From NCBI GenBank assembly GCA_964572065.1, contig CAZNER010000111.1:1-5897 (forward strand): DNA of 5,897 nt, in the 5' to 3' direction. Origin of the DNA: CAZNER01 sp964572065. Lineage in GTDB: Bacteria; Patescibacteriota; Dojkabacteria; JAHIVN01. This document shows, piece by piece, positions 1 to 5,455 of the stretch. Position numbers and translations under genes: made by a program. Numbering within the stretch: position 1 is the first letter of the stretch; each line of letters begins with the position of its first letter. The notes beneath the pieces are model-generated. The model saw nothing but the letters and a program-made list of their open reading frames with translations, was not told the DNA's origin and did not search any database.

Positions 1-1
1 C

Positions 2-298
2 AGTCCACAGAAAGTAGGAGGAGATTTTTATTGTTCTCTTAACCAACTCACAACATTAGAAGGCAGTCCACAGAAAGTAGAAAAGGGTTTTTATTGTTAT
101 GATAACCAACTCACAACATTAAAAGGCAGTCCACAGACTGTAGAAAAGGGTTTTTATTGTTCTTTTAACCAACTCACAACACTTGAAGGCAGTCCACAGA
201 CTGTAGAAGGAGATTTTGATTGCAATAATAACCAACTCATAACATTAGAAGGCAGTCCACAGACTGTAGAAGGAAGTTTTAATTGTTCTAATAATCTA
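2..298 (+). repeat. 63-bp coding tandem repeats (LRR units), copy 1
   Basis: Units begin at 2, 65, 128, 191 and 254, exactly 63 bp apart, each encoding 21 residues. The last unit runs into the C-terminal cap. The fixed parts are the SPQ-x-V turn and the NQL-x-TLEG segment. Most changes fall on the residues flanking the F-x-C core (Y/D/N before Cys; SL, YD, SF, NN, SN after it). The repeat is the coding sequence of the LRR protein, not an independent element. Confidence 0.93.
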
Positions 299-724
299 GT
301 ATCAGAAAAAGAATTATATAAAACTGTTGATAGAGATTATTTAAATGAAAGTAAAGAAAATAAAAAAGTAAAAGGAGGTGAAGGTATAGATTTTTCGAAA
401 TATGATCATAAATTAGTTTATCCCAAAGCTCCTAAAAAACCTCACTTACATTCTACTGCTACTCCCAAAGAAATAAGGGAGCATGAAGATGCTATTGAAA
501 AGTTTAATATCCTTATGATTAAGCATAGAGACGAGCAAAAGAAATATAGAGAAGAAGAAGTTAAACTTTTCCAGTCTTTCAAAAAAGATGTTATGAAAGA
601 GGTGGGTTTATCAAGAAACCCAAAAGCAGATAAAATATTTGCATATGCGTGGGCTGCTGGCCATTCTAACGGCTATTCAGAAGTATATGCTATTCTTTGT
701 GATTTATCTGATTTATTTTTGTAA
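2..724 (+). CDS. LRR repeat protein fused to a phage-type C-terminal domain (5' partial)
   Basis: The reading frame is open from the window edge to TAA at 722-724, giving 240 visible residues; the N-terminus lies upstream. Residues 1 to about 97 are 21-residue leucine-rich repeats of the form SPQxVxGDFxCxxNQLTTLEG. A cap follows (SNNLVSEKELYKTVDRDYL), nearly identical to that of the LRR gene at 1354. From about residue 129 (ATA codon at 386) a different domain begins. It is charged and helical in the middle and ends with a GHSNGYSEVY motif at residues 220-229. I recall similar roughly 110-residue stand-alone proteins of unknown function in phages, but could not search. The LRR part presumably binds a protein or glycan. 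The fusion is unusual, because the paralogue stops just before the equivalent ribosome binding site. Seen: continuous frame, repeats and cap. Inferred: phage origin and binding role. Confidence 0.85.
   Translation, partial: SPQKVGGDFYCSLNQLTTLEGSPQKVEKGFYCYDNQLTTLKGSPQTVEKGFYCSFNQLTTLEGSPQTVEGDFDCNNNQLITLEGSPQTVEGSFNCSNNLVSEKELYKTVDRDYLNESKENKKVKGGEGIDFSKYDHKLVYPKAPKKPHLHSTATPKEIREHEDAIEKFNILMIKHRDEQKKYREEEVKLFQSFKKDVMKEVGLSRNPKADKIFAYAWAAGHSNGYSEVYAILCDLSDLFL
371..388 (+). promoter_or_regulatory. Relic ribosome binding site with ATA in place of ATG
   Basis: AGGAGG at 373-378 is followed after 7 bases by ATA at 386-388. The 17 bases at 371-387 are identical to 2451-2467, where the same sequence drives a gene starting with ATG at 2466. 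Here the site lies inside an open frame and ATA is read as Ile129. It could be a dead start codon, a rare non-standard start that still works weakly, or a base-call error. The strength of the Shine-Dalgarno core makes chance unlikely. Confidence 0.7.
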
Positions 725-750
725 TTGTGTATTTATTTTAATTATAAAGA

Positions 751-756
751 AAGGAG
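751..756 (+). promoter_or_regulatory. Ribosome binding site AAGGAG
   Basis: AAGGAG lies 7 bases before ATG 764 and decides the start of the lipoprotein gene over the upstream TTG at 725. Confidence 0.8.
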
Positions 757-763
757 TTATAAA

Positions 764-1303
764 ATGAAATATTTTATTTCATTATTGATTATATTGTTTT
801 TTATAATTAGTTGTTCAGAAAATCCGGTTAGTTCTACCAATTGTGATGGTTTTAAAAATAGCGGCGAAGTATACGTAGTAGGAACATATATTACAGAACA
901 CGATCCAATAATCGTTTTTAATAATATTATAGCAGACAGTAGTGATGTTTGTTCGATGACTACTTTCAGTATTTCTTGTGCGGGTACTTTATATAATAGA
1001 ATAATTTCTAGTCGGAGGACTGAGGAGTTGATAATAGCTCAAATAGGCGATACTTTAAAATTAAAAACGCATTTTTCGATTTCTTATAGTAAATGGCCAG
1101 TAGAGGGCGGTAGAAGAGTAACTCCTCAGTTTTGGAATAAGAGATGTTATATTGATACTTTTTTATATATTCCTATTGTTAAAGATATACAAATAGAATT
1201 TACTAATACAATAACTTCCGATCCAGAAGTTTTGTATATACTAATAAATAGTAAACAATGGGCAGTAATTAGGCCCAACAAGGTACAAATACAAGAAAGT
1301 TAA
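764..1303 (+). CDS. Small lipoprotein of unknown function
   Basis: The 179-residue product has a classic type II signal peptide: Lys2, a hydrophobic stretch (residues 3-15), then the lipobox I-I-S-Cys17. Cleavage would leave a lipidated Cys17 followed by SENPVSS, a flexible linker typical of bacterial lipoproteins. The mature part has four more cysteines (27, 63, 72, 128), an even number that could form disulfides, and alternating hydrophobic stretches suggesting beta structure. I recognise no family. ATG 764 was chosen because AAGGAG (751-756) sits 7 bases upstream and because starting here places the signal peptide at the N-terminus. The frame is open upstream to a TTG at 725, which would add a charged leader. 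It lies between two LRR genes. If the region is phage-derived, a lysogenic or infection-time surface lipoprotein could act in superinfection exclusion, but that is inference only. Confidence 0.85.
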   Translation: MKYFISLLIILFFIISCSENPVSSTNCDGFKNSGEVYVVGTYITEHDPIIVFNNIIADSSDVCSMTTFSISCAGTLYNRIISSRRTEELIIAQIGDTLKLKTHFSISYSKWPVEGGRRVTPQFWNKRCYIDTFLYIPIVKDIQIEFTNTITSDPEVLYILINSKQWAVIRPNKVQIQES

Positions 1304-1353
1304 TTAATACGTTTTGTAAGAAATGAAAAATTAATTTTAAATAGGGGATTTAA

Positions 1354-2461
1354 ATGGGGGCAAAACTGCAAGAAGCAATCAAAAAACAAAATCTAACTAA
1401 AAACTCTGACGGTACATACAGTAGTACTGGAGATGTAAATGCTAAACCATTTATAAAAGATGGTAAACTTATAATACAATTTAAAGAAGTAAATGGATAT
1501 TTTTATTGTTCTTATAATCAACTCGCAACATTAGAAGGCTGTCCCCAGAAAGTAGGAGGGGATTTTTATTGTTATAATAACCAACTCACAACATTAGAAG
1601 GCAGTCCACAGACTGTAGGAGGAGGTTTTTATTGTTCTAATAACCAACTCGCTACATTAGAAGGCAGTCCACAGTCTGTAGGAGGAAATTTTCATTGTTT
1701 TAAAAATCAACTCACAACATTAAAAGGCAGTCCACAGACTGTAGAAAAGGGTTTTTATTGTTCTTTTAACCAACTCACAACACTTGAAGGCAGTCCACAG
1801 ACTGTAGGAGGAGATTTTATTTGTAGAAAGAATCAACTCACGACACTTGAAGGCAGTCCACAGACTGTAGGAGGAAGTTTTAATTGTCGTAATAACCAAC
1901 TCATAACATTAGAAAGCAGTCCACAGACTGTAGGAGGAGATTTTAGTTGTTCTGCTAATGAACTCGCAACACTTGAAGGCAGTCCACAGACTGTAGAAGG
2001 GGATTTTTATTGCGCTGATAACCAACTCGCAACACTTGAAGGCAGTCCACAGACTGTAGGAGGAGGTTTTTATTGTTTTAAAAACCAACTCGAGACACTT
2101 GAAGGTAGCTCACAGACTGTAGGAAGAGATTTNNNNNNNNNNNNNNNNNNNNNNNNNNNNNNNNNNNNNNNNNNNNNNNNNNNNNNNNNNNNNNNNNNNN
2201 NNNNNNNNNNNNNNNNNNNNNNNNNNNNNNNNTAATTGTTATAATAACCAACTCGATACACTTGAAGGATGCCCACAGACTGTAGGAAGAGATTTTAATT
2301 GTTATAATAACCAACTCGATACACTTGAAGGATGCCCACAGACTGTAGGAGGGGGTTTTTATTGTTCTAATAATCTAGTATCAGAAGAAGAATTATATAA
2401 GACTGTTGATAGAGATTATTTGAATAAGTATAAAGAAAGTAATAGAAACGAAAGGAGGTGA
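1354..2461 (+). CDS. Leucine-rich-repeat protein (contains assembly gap)
   Basis: ATG 1354 is preceded by AGGGG in a GGGGATTTAA context. The N-terminal module (about residues 1-48) contains IKKQNLTKNSDGTYS and is shared with the gene starting at 5779. From 1540, units of exactly 63 bp encode 21-residue LRRs (V-x-G-x-F-x-C-x-x-N-Q-L-x-T-L-E-G-S-P-Q). About ten F-x-C cores are seen before the N gap and three more afterwards, ending in the cap SNNLVSEEELYKTVDRDYL. The frame before the gap and the frame after it differ by the 100 placeholder bases, so a literal translation breaks. Removing the gap, or giving it a length divisible by three, restores one frame ending in TGA at 2459-2461. At least 334 residues are encoded. 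There is no signal peptide or membrane segment. Role: probable protein- or glycan-binding solenoid; the ligand is unknown. Confidence 0.88.
1540..2372 (+). repeat. 63-bp coding tandem repeats (LRR units), copy 2
   Basis: Units begin at 1540, 1603, 1666, 1729, 1792, 1855, 1918, 1981, 2044 and 2107, then the N gap interrupts. After it, units begin at 2270 and 2333. The post-gap units are the most alike: 2233-2287 equals 2296-2350 base for base. This local identity explains why the assembly broke here. Many units carry the codons GTA-GGA-GGA, so a Shine-Dalgarno-like AGGAGG recurs inside the gene. Confidence 0.93.
2133..2232. other. Assembly gap (100 N)
   Basis: Exactly 100 Ns, the usual placeholder for unknown length. 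The left flank ends in AGGAAGAGATTT and the right flank begins with TAATTG. The same junction (AGATTTTAATTG) occurs intact at 2288-2301, so the two sides would join seamlessly with zero, or any multiple of 63, missing bases. Placeholder length 100 is not divisible by three and causes an artificial frame change. Confidence 0.97.
2453..2460 (+). promoter_or_regulatory. Ribosome binding site overlapping upstream stop
   Basis: AGGAGG at 2453-2458 lies 7 bases before ATG 2466. The LRR stop codon TGA (2459-2461) directly abuts it, so the ribosome ending the LRR protein sits on the start site of the next gene. This arrangement favours translational coupling. Confidence 0.8.
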
Positions 2462-2465
2462 AGGT

Positions 2466-2672
2466 ATGCAGTTATTAATCCCTGCAGATGTAGGTGATAA
2501 AAAAACCAATATTACAATAGAGCCTTATGATAAAGGTTACGGTTTAATATTAAATATAAATGGGGAAACCGTAAAAGTTCGTGTAAAGGATTTTGTTAAT
2601 ATATTTAATTATTTGCTTGCAAGTAAAAAGTCTTTTATTAATAAAGAATTTAATGAAATATTCAAGTTGTAA
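2466..2672 (+). CDS. Small hypothetical protein, 68 residues
   Basis: ATG 2466 has a very strong ribosome binding site (AGGAGG, 7-base spacing) and begins 4 bases after the LRR stop, so expression is probably coupled to it. The product starts with MQLLIPADVGDKKTN. Its pattern of short alternating hydrophobic stretches (TITIEPYDKGYGLILNI, then VKVRVKDFVNIFNYLL) suggests a small beta-rich fold followed by a helix. There is no signal peptide or membrane segment. I do not recognise the family. The equivalent position after LRR copy 1 holds an entirely different domain, so the slot after the LRR appears to be variable. Confidence 0.8.
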   Translation: MQLLIPADVGDKKTNITIEPYDKGYGLILNINGETVKVRVKDFVNIFNYLLASKKSFINKEFNEIFKL

Positions 2673-2683
2673 AGATTTATTTT

Positions 2684-3715
2684 ATGGCCCAGACTAAATA
2701 TTTAAATGAAAAATTAATTACAACTTTCGGTTTTGAATTTACTTATTTATATAAGTATCCATATCAAACAGCAGAAATAGAAGAATTAAAAGTTTCTGGT
2801 TATAAAGATTTATTACAAGCAGATCTAATTATCCCCTTAAAACGAAAAGATTGGAACATTGGTATAGATGATGGGGCTATTGAAATAAACAGTCCTGTTT
2901 TTAAGAAACGTAAAGATATTATTTCATTTTACACTTTAATAACTACTACTGTTAAAGAATACCCACTTAGTACCCATAGGGAAGAAATATCTTCAGGAGG
3001 TTGTCATATACATGTAGGGTTGAATCGCGGTTTAGGGTTCCGTAACTATAAACAAGTTATTAATAATTTATTTAGAGATATGTATAATAGACCTTATTTA
3101 AATTGGTTTTTTAATGAGTACTGCGATGATCGTAATGCCGAACCCTTTTCAGAAAGTATAGTAACCAATATTTTATTACGACCAGCTCATAAGGTAACTT
3201 ATTATGATTATGAATTTTCAAAATTATACGCTTTAAGAATAAGTAGGATAACTAATACTTTAGAATTTAGAATTTTTGATATGATTAAAAGTAAAGAGCA
3301 ACTTTTAGATTTCGTAGATTTTGTAAATGCTTATCTTAAATATATAATAAGTATTACTAAAAAAAGAAAATTGATATTTACTGCTTACAGAAGTAATGAT
3401 AATAAATTTATAAAAAAAGATTATTGCATAAAAGAATTTAAAGTATTATTAAAGGATTTAAATTTAGATTTTAAAAGGTATAAGAAGTATATAAAAAATT
3501 ATAGATTAAGATTATCAGCGGGCATTTTAAAAAAGAAACGAAAAAGAGTATTAAATATTCCAAAATCAGATACTACTTCAATTGAGGATTCAAATAATGG
3601 AGGAGTAAATAGTGCTTATCCGGAAGTTACTAGTAGGGGAAACAATAGCAGCAAGGGGCCTGTACTTACTGTCAATGGTAATTGGACGGATACTTGGAAT
3701 TCCTTAGCCCAATAG
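2684..3715 (+). CDS. Putative amidoligase-like enzyme
   Basis: The 343-residue product matches the layout of the amidoligase family (glutamine synthetase/gamma-glutamylcysteine ligase-like fold; Pfam 'Putative amidoligase enzyme' type). Motifs seen are GFEF at residues 16-19, IDDGAIEINSP at 61-71, SGGCHIHVGL at 104-113 and NTLEFRIFD at 191-199. These correspond to the acidic, G-x-H-x-H and R/E segments that bind ATP-Mg and substrate. Known members join a carboxylate to an amine; phage versions are suspected of modifying peptidoglycan or peptides. The family usually has G-x-E-x-E at the first motif; here the second Glu position is Thr20. After residue 225 come a Lys-rich helical region and a Ser/Gly/Asn-rich tail (300-343) outside the usual domain. 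It starts 11 bases after the previous gene without a clear Shine-Dalgarno, so it may depend on read-through. Substrate unknown. Confidence 0.78.
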   Translation: MAQTKYLNEKLITTFGFEFTYLYKYPYQTAEIEELKVSGYKDLLQADLIIPLKRKDWNIGIDDGAIEINSPVFKKRKDIISFYTLITTTVKEYPLSTHREEISSGGCHIHVGLNRGLGFRNYKQVINNLFRDMYNRPYLNWFFNEYCDDRNAEPFSESIVTNILLRPAHKVTYYDYEFSKLYALRISRITNTLEFRIFDMIKSKEQLLDFVDFVNAYLKYIISITKKRKLIFTAYRSNDNKFIKKDYCIKEFKVLLKDLNLDFKRYKKYIKNYRLRLSAGILKKKRKRVLNIPKSDTTSIEDSNNGGVNSAYPEVTSRGNNSSKGPVLTVNGNWTDTWNSLAQ

Positions 3716-3770
3716 GTTACTTCAACGGCATGCCTAAATAAAGTTTAAATTGGAAGATTTTGATTTTAAT

Positions 3771-3776
3771 AAGGAG
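3771..3776 (+). promoter_or_regulatory. Ribosome binding site AAGGAG
   Basis: AAGGAG lies 9 bases before ATG 3786. It decides the start in favour of this ATG, since the TTG at 3750 lies upstream of the site and would place it inside the gene. Confidence 0.8.
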
Positions 3777-3785
3777 TTTTATTTT

Positions 3786-4094
3786 ATGTTATCAAAAAAT
3801 ATTACGGCTAATGATGTTTGCGAGCTTTTAAATGAATTATTGAAAGTTGATTATTCTTGTGTAGAATCTCTTATGAATTATCGTGTTAAATGTAACATAC
3901 ATATAGCCAATCATCCGACAGTTCAAGTACAACAATTTAAAACAGATCCTTTTCCAAAAGTTGGTTTACTTGGTATTTTGAACGGTTTATTTGGAATAGA
4001 TGCCGATGGTATGGGGGCTATTTATATGGTTATAGATGATAATACTCGTAAAATTTCAAGTTTCAGAACTGCGGATTATATTGAAAATGAATAA
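3786..4094 (+). CDS. Conserved-looking small phage-type protein, 102 residues
   Basis: ATG 3786 is chosen on its AAGGAG site. The product has an amphipathic helix rich in Leu (residues 11-20, CELLNELLKV), then HPTVQV (43-48), a glycine-leucine segment VGLLGILNGLFG (59-70) and IDADGMGAIYMVIDD (71-85). I recall small proteins with this HPTVQV plus VGLLG-x-LNG pattern from tailed phages, always without a known function; this is memory, not a search. The VGLLG segment is too short and polar-flanked for a clear membrane helix. It follows the amidoligase by 70 non-coding bases and overlaps the next gene by 8 bases, indicating co-translation. Confidence 0.85.
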   Translation: MLSKNITANDVCELLNELLKVDYSCVESLMNYRVKCNIHIANHPTVQVQQFKTDPFPKVGLLGILNGLFGIDADGMGAIYMVIDDNTRKISSFRTADYIENE

Positions 4095-4557
4095 TAAATA
4101 TTTAAAAGATTATCCTGAAGTTTCAGAAAAAACTATTTGGAATTTTAGACAAAATAATCCCGAGTTAGTAATAAGGGACGCAAGGGAGCATTTAAAGTTG
4201 GACGAAGAACAATGTGAAGCTTTACGTATTTTTATGTTAGCTCGCGGAATAAATAAATGGTTAAAAGTTCGGCGGGATCTTATTGCGTATAAGAAAATGA
4301 TTAAACACACTATATGTATAATGCATAAAAAGCTTGAACAACACAATAAAAATATAAAACAAACAACGTTTAAATCTAAAGAATTTTATGTATTATCTTC
4401 TGAAAGAAAAATTATAAAAAAAATACTTAATATAATAACTAACATAAGACATGATTTAAAGGTTTTATGTAATTCAGATAGGTGGGTTTTATGGCCAGAA
4501 GGGCATTGTAGTAAGAAGGTTGTAAAACAAATGAATACTATAAAAGCAAAAGATTAA
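4087..4557 (+). CDS. Helical, basic hypothetical protein, 156 residues
   Basis: I place the start at ATG 4087, which overlaps the end of the previous gene by 8 bases. An in-frame ATG at 4036 would add 17 residues and overlap far more. The protein is mostly helical and Lys/Arg-rich. It has an N-terminal segment with EVSEKTIWNFRQNNPEL (residues 11-27) that could suggest a helix-turn-helix, although I cannot assign one. A middle region (55-115) suits a coiled coil, and a C-terminal motif NSDRWVLWPEGHC spans 129-141 with Cys128 and Cys141. I do not recognise the family. Stop TAA is followed directly by a second TAA. Overlap with the upstream gene suggests translational coupling. Confidence 0.8.
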   Translation: MNNKYLKDYPEVSEKTIWNFRQNNPELVIRDAREHLKLDEEQCEALRIFMLARGINKWLKVRRDLIAYKKMIKHTICIMHKKLEQHNKNIKQTTFKSKEFYVLSSERKIIKKILNIITNIRHDLKVLCNSDRWVLWPEGHCSKKVVKQMNTIKAKD

Positions 4558-4583
4558 TAAATAATTAAAAGAAAGGTTTAAAA

Positions 4584-4772
4584 ATGAAACCTAAAAATTT
4601 TTCTGAAGTAAAAAATCAAAGATTAAAGAGGACATTGGATAGATTAAAGAAAATAGAACTTAATAAAGATAATGAAGAAAGAATAAAAACAGAAGTAGCT
4701 AATCTTGAAATAAAAATATCTAAAGAGTCTTTGAGAGAGAGAAAGCCAAAGAAAAGTAGAACTAAGAAATAA
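4584..4772 (+). CDS. Lysine-rich coiled-coil small protein, 62 residues
   Basis: ATG 4584 is preceded by GAAAGG with about 7 bases of spacing. Nearly half the residues are charged. Residues 10-50 form a continuous heptad-like pattern of Leu/Ile/Val (LKRTLDRLKKIEL, VANLEIKI), suggesting a coiled coil, and the tail RERKPKKSRTKK is strongly basic. Such a basic tail could contact nucleic acid, but no family is recognised. It lies in a tightly packed row of small genes, 26 bases after one and 14 before the next. Confidence 0.72.
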   Translation: MKPKNFSEVKNQRLKRTLDRLKKIELNKDNEERIKTEVANLEIKISKESLRERKPKKSRTKK

Positions 4773-4786
4773 TTGTTAATTATATT

Positions 4787-5218
4787 ATGGAAATTCGAGC
4801 AAGAGGCCACAGCACTATTAGAGAAGTACATTCTTTAATGTTACGTAAAGTAATAAAGGAGAAAAGAGAAAATTTCGTTACTGTTGTTTTTTCTGCTAAA
4901 AATAATATAGGTAAAGCACTTTGCGAATTTTCTTATGATGGTACTTATACAAACGGCCGTTATTATATTTCAATTTTAGAACCCCTCCCTTTTCGTTTAA
5001 TAAAGGTTATTTTTGATTATAAAAAATATTTAATACCTATTGCTTATACTTTTCTAGGTAGTTGTAAGGCATTAAATATTAAGAAAGGTACAATAAAATG
5101 TAGTTGGTCGTTACTTTATACAGCTGAACATTTGTATATTATTAATGAGATGGTAAAAAAGGAAGTAAAAAACTTTAAAAAACTAAATAATAAAACCAAA
5201 ACAAAAGATACAATATAA
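4787..5218 (+). CDS. Hypothetical protein, 143 residues
   Basis: The frame from ATG 4787 is open to TAA at 5216-5218. No Shine-Dalgarno is visible upstream (the leader is A/T only), so translation may depend on the neighbour or on an unstructured AT-rich leader. The N-terminus is basic (MEIRARGHSTIREV). The centre alternates hydrophobic and polar residues (FVTVVFSAKNN, YYISILEPLPF), suggesting beta strands. Residues about 74-92 are hydrophobic (IKVIFDYKKYLIPIAYTFLG) but broken by Lys and Asp, so not a clear membrane helix. The C-terminus is Lys-rich. There is no recognised family. A later in-frame ATG at 4838 is a possible shorter start, also without a Shine-Dalgarno. Confidence 0.72.
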   Translation: MEIRARGHSTIREVHSLMLRKVIKEKRENFVTVVFSAKNNIGKALCEFSYDGTYTNGRYYISILEPLPFRLIKVIFDYKKYLIPIAYTFLGSCKALNIKKGTIKCSWSLLYTAEHLYIINEMVKKEVKNFKKLNNKTKTKDTI

Positions 5219-5237
5219 AATAATTGATATAAATGGC

Positions 5238-5453
5238 ATGAAGAAATTGTCTTTTAAAATAAAAGGTAAAACGGTATCTATTAAAATAACCCCAAAACAA
5301 CTTAAAAAAATTAATATAGAGAAACTAATAAAAGAATTACAAAATGATGTACTGTCTATTGAAAAGGGTATTGATTTGTGGAAAAAAGATTTATTAAAAG
5401 AAGAAAAATATAAAGTTGAAACAAAAACAGGAGCTCAAGCAATAAGGGGTTAA
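5238..5453 (+). CDS. Small basic hypothetical protein, 71 residues
   Basis: ATG 5238 starts a product with an N-terminal strand-like repeat of Lys and hydrophobics (KLSFKIKGKTVSIKIT), then TPKQLKKINIEKLIKELQNDV, a probable amphipathic helix. The start lacks a Shine-Dalgarno, and an out-of-frame ATG at 5233 precedes it with only two codons before TGA (5239-5241). It ends 2 bases before the next gene, whose ribosome binding site lies inside its 3' end. No recognised family; possibly nucleic-acid or protein binding given its charge. Confidence 0.68.
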   Translation: MKKLSFKIKGKTVSIKITPKQLKKINIEKLIKELQNDVLSIEKGIDLWKKDLLKEEKYKVETKTGAQAIRG

Positions 5454-5455
5454 TT

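Noticed and set aside
2..298. CRISPR array
   Set aside because: The 63-bp units are contiguous, have no spacers and keep one open reading frame.
362..368. A6G slippery sequence for programmed -1 frameshifting
   Set aside because: The LRR frame reads AAA-AAA-G, not the A-AAA-AAG phase of the canonical heptamer, and no stimulatory stem-loop is seen; a slip here remains possible but unsupported.
725..763. TTG start for the lipoprotein gene
   Set aside because: It has no ribosome binding site and would put 13 residues before the signal peptide; ATG 764 has AAGGAG at good spacing.
1305..1311. TAATACG resembling the start of a T7 promoter
   Set aside because: Only seven bases match; the rest of the consensus is absent.
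2070..2314. Minus-strand open frames across the N gap
   Set aside because: They exist only because Ns contain no stops and because the repeat is open in other frames; no start signal and no protein-like composition.
1500..2372. Diversity-generating retroelement target
   Set aside because: Changes in variable codons are not limited to adenines, and no reverse transcriptase or template repeat is in the window; one could lie outside.
4110..4346. Minus-strand open frame of 78 codons
   Set aside because: Antisense to the well-supported gene at 4087, Cys/Ser/Ile-rich composition typical of a reverse-complement shadow, no ribosome binding site.
4616..4831. Minus-strand open frame of 71 codons
   Set aside because: It is the complement of the lysine-rich gene at 4584, giving Ser/Leu/Phe-rich sequence as expected of a shadow.
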